A stretch of DNA of 38,654 bases from the NCBI GenBank assembly GCA_021324595.1, contig JAJPIV010000154.1, positions 1 through 38,654 of the forward strand, given 5' to 3'. Positions within the stretch are counted from its first letter, which is position 1. The number at the start of each line of letters is the position of its first letter. Made by a program: the position numbers and the translations under genes. The notes beneath the pieces are model-generated. The model searched no databases and was not told the DNA's origin. It saw nothing but the letters and a program-made list of their open reading frames with translations. This document shows, one piece after another, positions 7,667 through 16,403 of the stretch. Source of the stretch: Actinomycetota bacterium (GTDB taxonomy: Bacteria > Actinomycetota > Actinomycetes > Streptosporangiales > Streptosporangiaceae).

Positions 7667-8497
7667 ATGACCGAGCGGTTCGACGAGCACGGTGACGAGG
7701 GCAGGGGCGGGCCGGCGGGCGCGGGGCCGGGCATGCCGGGGGGGCCCGGGCATGGGGAGCCCGGGCACGGGTGGCCCGGGCACGGTGGCCCCTGGCCGGG
7801 GAAGCGCTTCCGGCGCCACGGTCACGGCCCGTGGATGCGGCAGGCGCCCTGGGGGCCGTCCCCGGCCTGGGTCGGCCCGCCGGGCTGGGCTGGCCCGACG
7901 GGCTCCGGCCCGGACCCTTCGGAGTCACCGGGCGCGCCGGGCTGGCATCGCGGCCACGGCCACCGGGGCGGCCGCGCGCGCCGCGGCGACGTGCGAGCGG
8001 CCGTGCTCGCGCTGCTCGCCGAGGAGCCGATGAACGGGTACCAGATCATCCAGCAGATCGCCGACCGCAGCGGCGGCCTGTGGCGGGCCAGCCCCGGGTC
8101 GGTCTATCCGGCGCTTGCTCAGCTGGAGGACGAGGGGCTGGTCGAGCGCGCGGCGGACGGGCATGGCCGGGCCTACGCGCTGACCGAGCGGGGCCGGCGG
8201 TACGTCGCCGAGCACGCCGGCGAGCTCAGGGCGGCCTGGTCGACGGTGGGCGGCGACGCGGCGAGCGCGGCGGCGGGCATGCGCGCGCTGGTCCACCAGG
8301 TCCACCTGGCGGCGTTCCAGGTGATCAGCGCCGGCACGCCGGCCCAGGTGCGGCAGGCGGGCGACGTGCTGGCGCAGGCCAGGAGGGCGCTCTACGGCAT
8401 CCTGGCGCAGGAGGACGATGCGCCGGACGCCGAGGCGCCGGGCCCGGAGGGCGGTGACGCCGGCAGGCCCGCGGGTGCCGGCGGCGGCGCGGGCTAG
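7667..8497 (+). CDS. PadR-family transcriptional regulator with long Gly/His/Pro-rich N-terminus
   Basis: The 276-residue protein has a disordered N-terminal 100 residues rich in G, P, H and W, then a PadR winged helix from about 104: RRGDVRAAVLALLAEEPMNGYQII (recognition domain start), SPGSVYPALAQLEDEGLV (140-159) and ALTERGRRYV. The C-terminal part (185-260) is helical, as expected of the PadR dimerisation arm (Vir_act_alpha_C type), and ends in a Gly/Ala tail. PadR proteins are ligand-responsive repressors, often of multidrug exporters. The gene starts with ATG behind GGGAGG and a perfect palindrome, and is followed 22 bp later by an ABC exporter pair, the likely target. The long low-complexity N-terminus is seen in other actinobacterial PadR proteins, so it is not unique, but its role is unclear. 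Confidence 0.92.
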   Translation: MTERFDEHGDEGRGGPAGAGPGMPGGPGHGEPGHGWPGHGGPWPGKRFRRHGHGPWMRQAPWGPSPAWVGPPGWAGPTGSGPDPSESPGAPGWHRGHGHRGGRARRGDVRAAVLALLAEEPMNGYQIIQQIADRSGGLWRASPGSVYPALAQLEDEGLVERAADGHGRAYALTERGRRYVAEHAGELRAAWSTVGGDAASAAAGMRALVHQVHLAAFQVISAGTPAQVRQAGDVLAQARRALYGILAQEDDAPDAEAPGPEGGDAGRPAGAGGGAG

Positions 8498-8519
8498 GCT
8501 CGCGCCAGGGAGGTGAGCG

Positions 8520-9530
8520 GTGTACCCGTCAGCAGGCTCCGAGGACGGCCGTGAGCCGGTCATCGTGGTGACGTCGCTGGCCAAGCGCTACGGTGCGATC
8601 GAGGCGGTGCGCGGCATCGACCTGACCGTCCGCCGGGGCGAGACCTTCGGGTTCCTGGGACCGAACGGCGCCGGGAAGACCACCACCATCAAGATCCTCT
8701 GCACGCTCGCGGCCGCGACCTCGGGACGGGCGATGGTCGCCGGGTACGACACCGCCACCCAGCGCGACCAGGTCCGGCGGAACATCGGGCTGGTGTTCCA
8801 GGACACCACGCTCGACAACTACCTGACCGCCGAGCAGAACCTCCGCTTCCACGCCGAGCTCTACGGGGTGCCCAAGGGCGCGCTCGGGCCGCGGATGCGG
8901 CAGGTGCTCGACATGGTCGGGCTCTGGGACCGCAAGGACAGCCTGGTCAGCACGTTCTCCGGGGGCATGCAGCGGCGGCTGGAGATCGCCCGCGGCCTGC
9001 TGCACGCCCCCCACGTGCTCTTCCTCGACGAGCCGACCGTCGGCCTGGACCCCCAGACCCGGTCCTCGATCTGGGCGTACATCAACGAGCTGAAGCGGCG
9101 CGAGGACATCACGATCTTCCTGACCACGCATTACATGGACGAGGCCGAGCACTGCGACCGGATCGCGATCATCGATCATGGCCGGATCGTGGCCATGGAC
9201 ACGCCCGAGGCGCTCAAGGCGAGCGTGGGCACCGACCGGGTGCAGATCCACACCGCCGACGACGAGCAGGCGATCGACGCGCTCCGCCGGGTCTTCGGGG
9301 TCACGGCCGGGATGCATGACGGGGCGGTCACGTTCTCGGTGCCCTCCGGCGAGCAGTTCGTGCCCCGCCTGTTCGCCGAGCTCGGGGTGCCCATCCGGGC
9401 GGTCAGCGTCTCGCGGCCGTCCCTGGACGACGTGTTCATGTCCTACACGGGCAGGACGATCCGCGACACGGAGGTGTCGGGGACCGACGCGATGCGCCAG
9501 ATGGCGGCGCGCTGGCGGGGAAGGCGCTGA
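8520..9530 (+). CDS. ABC transporter ATP-binding protein (DrrA-like exporter)
   Basis: The 336-residue ATPase shows Walker A GPNGAGKTTT (about 48-57), signature FSGGMQRR (near 146), Walker B VLFLDEPTVGLD (about 168-179) and the switch histidine in TTHYMDEAEHCD. A C-terminal extension of about 110 residues with SVSRPSLDDVFMSYTGR is the feature of the DrrA/NodI-type group that drives ABC-2 permeases for drug, lipid or polysaccharide export. The GTG at 8520 is preceded by GGAGGTGA. The permease starts 3 bp after its stop, so they form a transporter. PadR upstream suggests induction by a toxic compound. The transported substrate cannot be read from the sequence. Confidence 0.93.
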   Translation: MYPSAGSEDGREPVIVVTSLAKRYGAIEAVRGIDLTVRRGETFGFLGPNGAGKTTTIKILCTLAAATSGRAMVAGYDTATQRDQVRRNIGLVFQDTTLDNYLTAEQNLRFHAELYGVPKGALGPRMRQVLDMVGLWDRKDSLVSTFSGGMQRRLEIARGLLHAPHVLFLDEPTVGLDPQTRSSIWAYINELKRREDITIFLTTHYMDEAEHCDRIAIIDHGRIVAMDTPEALKASVGTDRVQIHTADDEQAIDALRRVFGVTAGMHDGAVTFSVPSGEQFVPRLFAELGVPIRAVSVSRPSLDDVFMSYTGRTIRDTEVSGTDAMRQMAARWRGRR

Positions 9531-9533
9531 CTC

Positions 9534-10427
9534 ATGACAACCGACACCATCGGCAAGGCCGCCGAGGCGGCCCTGGTCGAATCGATCAGGGTGGCCGTCC
9601 CGGAGCATGGCATCCGGCACGACTTGCGGGCGGCGAGCGTCGTCTGGCGCCGCGAGCTGATCAGGTTCAAGGCCGACCGGCTCCGCGCGGTCACCTCCCT
9701 GATCCAGCCGTTCCTGTTCCTGTTCATCCTCGGAACCGGGCTGTCCTCGCTGGCCGGCGGCAGGCTGCCGCCGGGGGTGGACTTCAAGACCTTCATCTAC
9801 CCCGGCGTGCTCGCCATGTCGGTCCTGTTCACCGCCATATTCTCGGCCGGGTCGATCGTCTGGGACCGCGAGTTCGGGTTCCTGCGGGAGATCCTCGTCG
9901 CGCCGGTCAGCCGGGCCTCGATCGTGGTCGGCAAGTGCCTCGGCGGGGCGACGATCGCCACCTTGCAGGGGGCCGTGTTCCTGGCTCTGGCGGGCTTCGC
10001 GCACGTACCCTACGACCCGCTGCTCCTGCTTGCCCTGGTGGGCGAGCTGCTGCTGCTCGCGTTCACCCTCACGGCCTTCGGGGTGATGATGGCGGCGCGG
10101 ATCACGCAGTTCCAGGCGTTCATGGCGCTCACCCAGATGCTGGTCATGCCGCTGTTCTTCCTCTCGGGCGCGCTCTACCCGCTGAGCGGGCTGCCCGGCT
10201 GGCTGACCGTGCTGACCCGGGTCGACCCGCTCACCTACGTGGTCGGCCCGATGCGGGAGGCGGTCTTCAGCCACCTGAGCATCCCCGCGGTCGAGCAGCA
10301 CTTCCTGGCGCCCGAGCTGACCTGGGCCGGCTGGCCGGTGCCGACCTGGCTGTCGCTGGCCATGGTCGCCGTCATGGGGCTGTCGATGATGGGCGTCGCG
10401 ATCGCCCAGTTCCGCCGGACCGAGTAG
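9534..10427 (+). CDS. ABC-2 type exporter permease (DrrB-like)
   Basis: This 297-residue integral membrane protein has a cytoplasmic N-terminus of about 45 residues and six hydrophobic segments (about 53-73, 90-112, 135-160, 165-190, 196-215 and 265-288). EFGFLREILVAPVSRASIVVGK after the second segment is the conserved ABC-2 coupling region, and MLVMPLFFLSGALYPL is a typical fifth segment. With the preceding ATPase it would form a homodimeric-permease exporter of the DrrAB kind. The ATG is 3 bp after the ATPase stop, in the same operon. A hairpin with a 14-bp stem lies 68 bp after its stop and likely ends the transcript. Confidence 0.92.
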   Translation: MTTDTIGKAAEAALVESIRVAVPEHGIRHDLRAASVVWRRELIRFKADRLRAVTSLIQPFLFLFILGTGLSSLAGGRLPPGVDFKTFIYPGVLAMSVLFTAIFSAGSIVWDREFGFLREILVAPVSRASIVVGKCLGGATIATLQGAVFLALAGFAHVPYDPLLLLALVGELLLLAFTLTAFGVMMAARITQFQAFMALTQMLVMPLFFLSGALYPLSGLPGWLTVLTRVDPLTYVVGPMREAVFSHLSIPAVEQHFLAPELTWAGWPVPTWLSLAMVAVMGLSMMGVAIAQFRRTE

Positions 10428-10772
10428 CTCACGCCCCGGCCCGCGGGTGGGCTGCGGAGCGGACGAGAAGGAACGCTTGTTCCCGGGAAGAAAGGGCGAC
10501 GCCGGGTGGCTACGGGGGCAAACCACCCGGCGTCGCATTCATCGGCGTTCCGACGGGGGCCCGGAACGCCGGCAACGGTGCCCCAGCGGGGGACCAGAGC
10601 ACCGGTATGCATGTTACACCGAACCGGCCCCATGTGCGTCAAGACCGGATGAGAAGCGAATCTGCGGATCACTCGTTACGAGCCGGTAGCGGCCTGGTCG
10701 GCCGATATGCGCCCGGCCGTGCGGGCCGTGCCGTCCGATCCGCCCGGACGCGCCCGGCCGGCCCGGACGGGG
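10428..10772. other. Gene-free stretch between exporter operon and DUF3099 gene
   Basis: No convincing gene lies in these 345 bp; a possible 80-codon frame at 10447-10689 runs through the hairpin and has no recognisable domain. The stretch holds the hairpin at 10496-10536, and upstream of it the short palindromes ggaac-gctt-gttcc (about 10471-10484) and ttcccgggaa. The part at 10600-10690 is less GC-rich (atgcatgttacaccgaac) and could hold a promoter reading rightward, though no gene follows on that strand before 11356. It separates convergent genes. Confidence 0.6.
10496..10536. terminator. Strong hairpin, probable bidirectional terminator
   Basis: gcgacgccgggtgg (10496-10509) pairs exactly with ccacccggcgtcgc (10523-10536), a 14-bp stem with a 13-nt loop. 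It lies between the convergent exporter operon and DUF3099 gene. There is no T-tract, as is usual for actinobacterial hairpin terminators. Confidence 0.7.
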
Positions 10773-11195
10773 CTAGCCGGCCCAGGTTTGCCCGCGGTCG
10801 TCTGCGGGCCGGCCCGGCGCTCCGGCGGGGCTGGGCGGCGCGGCCCGGTCCTGCGGCGCGGCCCGGTCCTGCGGCGCGGCGCGGCCCGGCCCGGTCTGGC
10901 CGGCGCGGCGCTCCGGCAGCGCGGGCTCGTACGGCCGGAACCCGCGCCCGCGGCTGCCGGGCCGGCGCGCGTTCGCGACCACGACCGCGAAGTAGGGCAG
11001 CACGGTGGCGCCGAGCGCCGGGATCGCGGCCAGCCAGCCGGCATGGTGCAGGAACATCACCACGGCCACGATGAAGCAGGCCAGCCGGATGCCCATCATC
11101 AGCAGGTACCGGCGCTGCCGCTGGCCGATCTCCGCCGAGCGCGGCTGCCGGGCCTCGGTCACGAGGTGGGCCTGGCGGCGGGATCGGGTGCGCAC
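10773..11195 (-). CDS. DUF3099 small membrane protein
   Basis: The 140-residue protein has a basic N-terminus (about 1-32), two hydrophobic segments close together (about 33-53 and 57-75; LLMMGIRLACFIVAVVMFL then AAIPALGATVLPYFAVVVA), and a cytoplasmic tail rich in R, P, A and Q. This matches DUF3099, an actinobacterial family of unknown function often found beside fabG-fabI. The GTG at 11195 is chosen because a TAnnnT box (TAACGT) ends exactly 7 nt before it, the leaderless arrangement; a GTG at 11204 would lie inside that box. The tail includes an 18-bp in-frame DNA duplication (10835-10870) giving two AAPQDR units. The function is unknown. Confidence 0.75.
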   Translation of the reverse strand: MRTRSRRQAHLVTEARQPRSAEIGQRQRRYLLMMGIRLACFIVAVVMFLHHAGWLAAIPALGATVLPYFAVVVANARRPGSRGRGFRPYEPALPERRAGQTGPGRAAPQDRAAPQDRAAPPSPAGAPGRPADDRGQTWAG

Positions 11196-11208
11196 GCCTC
11201 CCACGTTA
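11196..11208 (-). promoter_or_regulatory. Leaderless -10 box of the DUF3099 gene
   Basis: On the minus strand TAACGT (11208 to 11203) is followed by 7 nt and the GTG start. This TAnnnT plus 6-7 nt spacing is the hallmark of leaderless actinobacterial genes. No clear -35 is seen. Confidence 0.5.
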
Positions 11209-11355
11209 GGCGTGCCTTCGCTGGGACGCCAATCCCGCGCCGGGGAGCGGGGCCGGCCCCCGGCGCGGCGATCCTGCGCCGCGCCGCCCGCGGGTGGTAG
11301 TCCTGGACCTGCCGCGCCGGCGCGGTGCCGGCGGCGAGCACGCGGAGAGGACGTC

Positions 11356-11568
11356 ATGAGCGAACGTACCTACCGGGTCGTCGAGATCGTCGGCACCTCG
11401 CCGGAGAGCATCGACGCGGCGATCCGCAACGGCCTGCGCCGTGCCGCCGCGACCCTGCGTCACCTCGACTGGTTCGAGGTGACGCAGATCCGCGGCCAGG
11501 TCGAGGACAACGAGATCGCCCACATCCAGGTGGGCCTGAAGATCGGCTTCCGGCTGGAGGACGCCTGA
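11356..11568 (+). CDS. Dodecin family flavin-binding protein
   Basis: Dodecins are small proteins that assemble into hollow dodecamers storing or buffering FMN or other flavins (and CoA in some bacterial members). The 70 residues match the family in length and order: a first strand TYRVVEIVGTSPESIDAAI, one helix (about 17-34), then strands HLDWFEVTQIRGQV and AHIQVGLKIGFRLE. W39 corresponds to the conserved tryptophan that stacks on the flavin ring. The ATG at 11356 has GAGAGG about 7 nt upstream. It is divergent from DUF3099 and lies 121 bp before fabG, separated from it by a probable fabG promoter. It is cytoplasmic. Confidence 0.93.
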   Translation: MSERTYRVVEIVGTSPESIDAAIRNGLRRAAATLRHLDWFEVTQIRGQVEDNEIAHIQVGLKIGFRLEDA

Positions 11569-11625
11569 GGGCCACCCCGCGCGTCCGGCCCGGGACCCCG
11601 GGCCTGGACCCCGCGCGCGGCCGGG

Positions 11626-11631
11626 TACGCT
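11626..11631 (+). promoter_or_regulatory. Candidate -10 box of fabG-fabI
   Basis: TACGCT lies 58 bp before the fabG start in the dodecin-fabG gap and matches TAnnnT. It would give a leader of about 50 nt ending in the GAGGTG ribosome site. No clear -35 was found. Confidence 0.35.
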
Positions 11632-11686
11632 CGGTCCGCGCGGGCAGGCGGCGAGGGCCGGCGGGGCGCCGCGGGCACGGAGGTGA

Positions 11687-12394
<708 letters not shown>

Positions 12395-12403
12395 GAGGGA
12401 CCG

Positions 12404-13171
12404 ATGGGACTTCTCGACGGCAAGCGGATCCTCGTCACCGGCGTCCTCACCGACTCCTCGATCGCGTTCCACGTGGCCAGGATCGCCCAGGAGCAGGGCG
12501 CGGCGGTGGTGCTCACCGGGTTCGGGCGGCTCAGCCTCGTGGAGCGGATCGCCCGCAGGCTCCCCGACCCGCCGCCGGTCCTCGAGCTGGACGTGACCGA
12601 CCCCGGGCAGCTGGACTCGCTCGCCGGCCGGGTCGGCGAGCACGTGGACCGGCTCGACGGCGTGGTGCACGCGGTCGCCAACGCCCCGGCCGCCGCGCTC
12701 GGCGGGAACTTCCTGAACACGGCCTGGGACGACGTGTCGGCCGCGCTGCACGTGTCCACCTACTCGCTCAAGGCCCTGGCGATGGCCGCGCTGCCGTTGA
12801 TGCGCGAGCGCGGCGGCGCGATCGTGGGCCTGGACTTCGACGCCAGCCTCGCCTGGCCGTCGTACGACTGGATGGGCGTGGCCAAGGCCGGCCTGGAGTC
12901 GTGCGCCCGCTACCTGGCCCGTTACCTCGGCGAGCACCGGATCCGGGTCAACCTCGTGGCCGCCGGCCCGCTGCGCACGATCGCGGCCACCTCCATCCCC
13001 GGCTTCGAGCGGTTCGAGTCGGTCTGGGGGGAGCGAGCGCCGCTCGGCTGGGACCTGGGCAACCACGAGCCCGCCGCCCGGGCGTGCGTGGCGCTGCTGT
13101 CAGACTGGTTCCCCGCCACCACCGGCGAGATCGTCCACGTGGACGGCGGGGTGCACGCGGTCGGTGGCTGA
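12404..13171 (+). CDS. fabI: Enoyl-[ACP] reductase (FabI/InhA type)
   Basis: The 255-residue NADH-dependent enoyl reductase completes the FAS-II cycle. Its opening MGLLDGKRILVTGVLTDSSIAFHVARIAQEQGA is very close to InhA. Catalytic residues are present: F145 (GLDFDAS), Y154 and K161 in YDWMGVAKAGLES, and LLSDWFPATTGEIVHVDGG at the end. It lacks part of the longer substrate-binding loop of mycobacterial InhA (269 residues), as in FabI enzymes of shorter-chain specificity. At the InhA Ser94 position the sequence reads VVHAVANAP, so A90 replaces the serine. GGAGGGA lies before the ATG. It follows fabG directly and a 252-bp gap comes after it. Confidence 0.93.
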   Translation: MGLLDGKRILVTGVLTDSSIAFHVARIAQEQGAAVVLTGFGRLSLVERIARRLPDPPPVLELDVTDPGQLDSLAGRVGEHVDRLDGVVHAVANAPAAALGGNFLNTAWDDVSAALHVSTYSLKALAMAALPLMRERGGAIVGLDFDASLAWPSYDWMGVAKAGLESCARYLARYLGEHRIRVNLVAAGPLRTIAATSIPGFERFESVWGERAPLGWDLGNHEPAARACVALLSDWFPATTGEIVHVDGGVHAVGG

Positions 13172-13241
13172 CCGCCCGCGAGCCGGGCGCGGCAGCCCGG
13201 GGCCGGCGGGAATTGATAACAACTTGTGACGTTCCGGAATC

Positions 13242-13269
13242 TTGTTCTCTACGGGATCGCGTCTACGCT
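13242..13269 (+). promoter_or_regulatory. Candidate promoter of the first peptide-importer operon
   Basis: ttgttc (13242-13247), a 16-nt spacer and tacgct (13264-13269) resemble a housekeeping -35/-10 pair. The surrounding 13211-13260 is unusually AT-rich for the window. It would give a leader of about 150 nt before the binding-protein gene. Confidence 0.45.
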
Positions 13270-13423
13270 TCCGGCAAGCCGCTGGGCTGATGCACGCATG
13301 GATGCTGAGCAACCGGCGGACCGAGGAAGGTGGCCAGGCAGTGCCCGCAGCGCGTGACGCCGTGCCCGGCTCGCGCCCGGGCGCCGCGCTCCACCGTGAC
13401 CGCCCTGAGAGCAAGGGGATCTG

Positions 13424-15292
13424 ATGAAAGTCGCCCATCCGGTGATGAAGATGGCGGCGCTCGCCGCCGTCGGCGCGACGGTGCTCGCCGCGTGCGGCAC
13501 GAGCACGTCAACGCCGTCGTTCATCGGCCCGTCCGGAGCCTTCGGCAAGGTGCCGCCGGCGGCAAGCGGGCCGAAGCACGCTGGCACGATCACGGTCGCC
13601 GAGCCCCCGGGCGCCACGCCGACCTGGATCTTCCCGGTCACGCCCGGTGCCAACAGCTCGGTGTACACCGCGTACTCGTTCCAGTACGAGTTCTGGCGCC
13701 CGCTGTACTGGATCGTCAACGGCGTCCGGCCGGTCGAGTACAAGCCGATGAGCATGGCCAACGACCCGGTGTTCAGCAACGGCGACAAGACCGTCACGGT
13801 CACGCTGAAGAACTGGGTGTGGTCCGACGGCCAGCCGGTCACCTCCAAGGACCTGCTGTTCTGGATCGACGAGGCCAGGGCGGCGATCAAGGAGTCCCCG
13901 GCGAACTGGGGCAACTACACGCCCAAGTACGGCATCCCGGACCAGATCGTGACCGCGACCACGCCGAACGCCAAGACGCTTGTGCTCACGCTCAACAAGG
14001 CGGTCAACCCGACCTGGTTCTTCGAGGACGAGCTGCCGCTGATCCAGCCGATCCCCGCGCACGCCTGGGCGAAGGCCTCGGTCAGCGGCCCGATCCTCGA
14101 CTTCACCAACCCGGCGAACGCGAAGAAGATCTACGACTTCCTCGCCGCGCAGTCGAAGTCCACGAAGACCTACGCGACCAACCCGCTGTGGCAGATCGTG
14201 GACGGCCCGTACCAGATCACCTCATTCAACAACACCACCGGCGCGTGGACCGCGAAGCCGAACGCCAAGTACAGCGGCCCGCACGCGACCCCGATGTCCA
14301 GCCTGTCGGCCGTGCCGTTCACCTCCGACACCGCGGAGTTCAACGCGGTCAAGTCCGGCCAGATCGACCAGGGCTACGTCCCGCTGACCGACGTGCCGCA
14401 GATCGGCTCGATCAAGTCGACCTACAACGTGTTCGGCTACCCCGGGTTCGGGTTCAACTACGTGACCTACAACTTCCTGGACAAGACCGGGGACTTCAAC
14501 AACATCATCAAGCAGCTGTACATCCGGCAGGCGATGGCCCACCTGGAGGACGAGGCCGGCTACATCAAGGCGTTCTTCCACGGCGCGGGCGGCCAGGCGT
14601 ACGGCCCGGTCCCGGCGATCCCGGCGACCCCCTACACGCCGTCCAACGCGCTGACCAACCCGTACCCGTTCAGCGTCAGCGCCGCGATCAGCCTGCTGAA
14701 GAGCCACGGCTGGACGATCAACCCGGGCGGTACCGACGTGTGCGCCAACCCGGGGACCGGGGCGAACCAGTGCGGCGCCGGCATCCCGAAGGGCACCAAG
14801 CTCGCCTGGAACATGATCTACAACACCTCGCCGGCGATCATCGGCGAGCAGGTCACCGACCTGGTCTCCCAGGCGCGCAAGGCCGGCATCACGATCACGC
14901 TGAAGTCGGACAACTTCAACCACATGATCGCGACCTACTACGACGTGGCCAACCCGAAGGCCGACAACCTCTGGGCGATGGAGGACTTCGGAGGGTTCAG
15001 CATCTCCGCCTACCCGACCACGCTCGGCATCTTCAACTCGACCGGCTCGTTCAACATCGGCGGGTACAAGGACCCGCAGGCCGACACGCTCATCAACGCG
15101 TCGGTGACCAGCGGGAACCCGTCCGCGGTGAAGAACGAGGCCGCCTACCTGACCGAGCAGCAGCCGAGCCTGTTCCAGCCGCTCGTGGACAACGTGGTGG
15201 TCTGGAAGAAGACGATCTCGGGTGACCCGCTGTCGTTCGAGTCGCTCACCCAGTACCAGCTCAACCCCGAGTTCTGGTACTTCACGAAGTAA
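13424..15292 (+). CDS. Extracellular solute-binding lipoprotein, oligopeptide type (SBP family 5)
   Basis: This 622-residue protein captures the substrate for the importer encoded next. It begins with a lipoprotein signal: a short basic start, a hydrophobic stretch and lipobox LAAC with the acylated cysteine near residue 25, followed by a Ser/Thr linker. Family-5 (OppA/DppA) features follow: FEFWRPLYW-like N-terminal lobe, VTLKNWVWSDGQPVTSKDLLF (about 125-145, the conserved W-SDG-P-TS-D), and GPYQITSFN. The protein is rich in N, T and Y, as exported proteins are. The ATG has AAGGGGAT upstream. A short open frame ends at its ATG (TGATG). Peptides are the default substrate, but nickel, opines or sugars are also bound by the family. 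Confidence 0.92.
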   Translation: MKVAHPVMKMAALAAVGATVLAACGTSTSTPSFIGPSGAFGKVPPAASGPKHAGTITVAEPPGATPTWIFPVTPGANSSVYTAYSFQYEFWRPLYWIVNGVRPVEYKPMSMANDPVFSNGDKTVTVTLKNWVWSDGQPVTSKDLLFWIDEARAAIKESPANWGNYTPKYGIPDQIVTATTPNAKTLVLTLNKAVNPTWFFEDELPLIQPIPAHAWAKASVSGPILDFTNPANAKKIYDFLAAQSKSTKTYATNPLWQIVDGPYQITSFNNTTGAWTAKPNAKYSGPHATPMSSLSAVPFTSDTAEFNAVKSGQIDQGYVPLTDVPQIGSIKSTYNVFGYPGFGFNYVTYNFLDKTGDFNNIIKQLYIRQAMAHLEDEAGYIKAFFHGAGGQAYGPVPAIPATPYTPSNALTNPYPFSVSAAISLLKSHGWTINPGGTDVCANPGTGANQCGAGIPKGTKLAWNMIYNTSPAIIGEQVTDLVSQARKAGITITLKSDNFNHMIATYYDVANPKADNLWAMEDFGGFSISAYPTTLGIFNSTGSFNIGGYKDPQADTLINASVTSGNPSAVKNEAAYLTEQQPSLFQPLVDNVVVWKKTISGDPLSFESLTQYQLNPEFWYFTK

Positions 15293-15313
15293 CGCGCAAG
15301 GGCCGCCTCTGGA

Positions 15314-15353
15314 CGCCCCTGGCCCGCGGGTGCTACACCGTAGGCCAGGGGCG
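15314..15353 (+). terminator. Hairpin after first binding-protein gene
   Basis: cgcccctggcc (15314-15324) pairs exactly with ggccaggggcg (15343-15353), an 11-bp stem with an 18-nt loop that itself contains ggtg/cacc. It starts 21 bp after the lipoprotein stop and before the permease. Such a hairpin may terminate part of the transcripts or shield the 3' end of the lipoprotein mRNA, giving more binding protein than permease. Confidence 0.6.
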
Positions 15354-15417
15354 CTCCACGGCGCCCCGGCGTGGTGGCCGTGCGGGCGCGGCGGGCTCGC
15401 GGGAAGGGGCAGCGGCG

Positions 15418-16365
15418 GTGACCGCGTACATACTGCGGCGGATCGGGACGTCGATCGTCGTCGTGCTCGGCGTCACGTTCATCATCTTCTTCCTCCTGCA
15501 CCTGATCTACCCGTCGCCGGCGATCGACGTGCTCGGGCCCAAGGCCACCGGCCCGGCGATCCGGTCATGGAACCTCCAGCACGGGTTCGACCGGCCGTTC
15601 ATCGTCCAGTACCTCAGCTACCTGGGGAACCTGCTGCACGGCAACTTCGGCTACTCCTGGAAGGCGAACCAGAGCGTCACCGCCCTGTTCGCCGAGCGAT
15701 GGGCGCGCAGCGCCTACCTGTCGGGCATCTCGCTGGTCTTCGCGGTGCTGATCGCCATCCCGCTGGGGATCTTCCAGGCGGTCCGGCGGAACACCATCGC
15801 CGACAACGTCGTCACCGGGCTGGCGTTCGTCACCTACGCGATGCCGGTCTTCATGCTCGGGCTCATCCTGATCCAGGTCTTCGCGCTGTCGTTCCCGATC
15901 TTCAACTACGAGGCGAGCCAGTCGATGTCCGTGTGGGGCGTCATGACGGACTGGCGCTCCATGACGCTGCCGATCGCGACGCTCACGCTGATCAGCGTGG
16001 CCGGCTTCTCCCGGTACATGCGCTCGAGCGCGATCGACCAGCTCGCGCAGGACTACATCAAGGCAGCGCGGGCCAAGGGGCTGCCCGAGCGGCTGGTCCT
16101 GTGGCGCCACCTGCTGCGCAACGCCTGCCTGCCGATGGTCACGCTGATCGGCCTGTCGATCCCGTTCCTGCTGGCCGGGAACCTGATCACCGAGCAGCTC
16201 TTCAACTACCAGGGCCTCGGGCTGCTGTTCTTCGACAGCCTGAACAACGTGGACTACAACACGCTGCTCGCCTACACGATGCTCGGGGCGCTGCTCACCG
16301 TGGTCGGCAACCTGATCGCCGACATCTCGCTGACGGTCGCCGATCCGCGGATCAGGCTGGCCTGA
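15418..16365 (+). CDS. Oligopeptide-type ABC importer permease (DppB-like)
   Basis: The 315-residue membrane protein has the DppB/OppB layout: TAYILRRIGTSIVVVLGVTFIIFFLLHL as first segment, a periplasmic loop with GFDRPFIVQYLSYLGNLLHGNFGYSW, then five more hydrophobic segments. The coupling motif DYIKAARAKGLPERLVLWRHLLRNA (about 210-234) contains the EAA-loop signature that docks on the ATPases. LTVADPRIRLA at the end is the usual C-terminus. The start is GTG at 15418 with GGGAAGGGG about 10 nt upstream. It follows the hairpin after the lipoprotein gene and precedes the second permease by 38 bp. Confidence 0.92.
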   Translation: MTAYILRRIGTSIVVVLGVTFIIFFLLHLIYPSPAIDVLGPKATGPAIRSWNLQHGFDRPFIVQYLSYLGNLLHGNFGYSWKANQSVTALFAERWARSAYLSGISLVFAVLIAIPLGIFQAVRRNTIADNVVTGLAFVTYAMPVFMLGLILIQVFALSFPIFNYEASQSMSVWGVMTDWRSMTLPIATLTLISVAGFSRYMRSSAIDQLAQDYIKAARAKGLPERLVLWRHLLRNACLPMVTLIGLSIPFLLAGNLITEQLFNYQGLGLLFFDSLNNVDYNTLLAYTMLGALLTVVGNLIADISLTVADPRIRLA

Positions 16366-16403
16366 CGGTCGGCGGCGGGACAGGGCAGGGAAGGGGACCG
16401 GAC

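Noticed and set aside
10447-10689. Possible 80-codon gene after the exporter operon
   Set aside because: It crosses the terminator hairpin, lacks a ribosome site and no family is recognisable.
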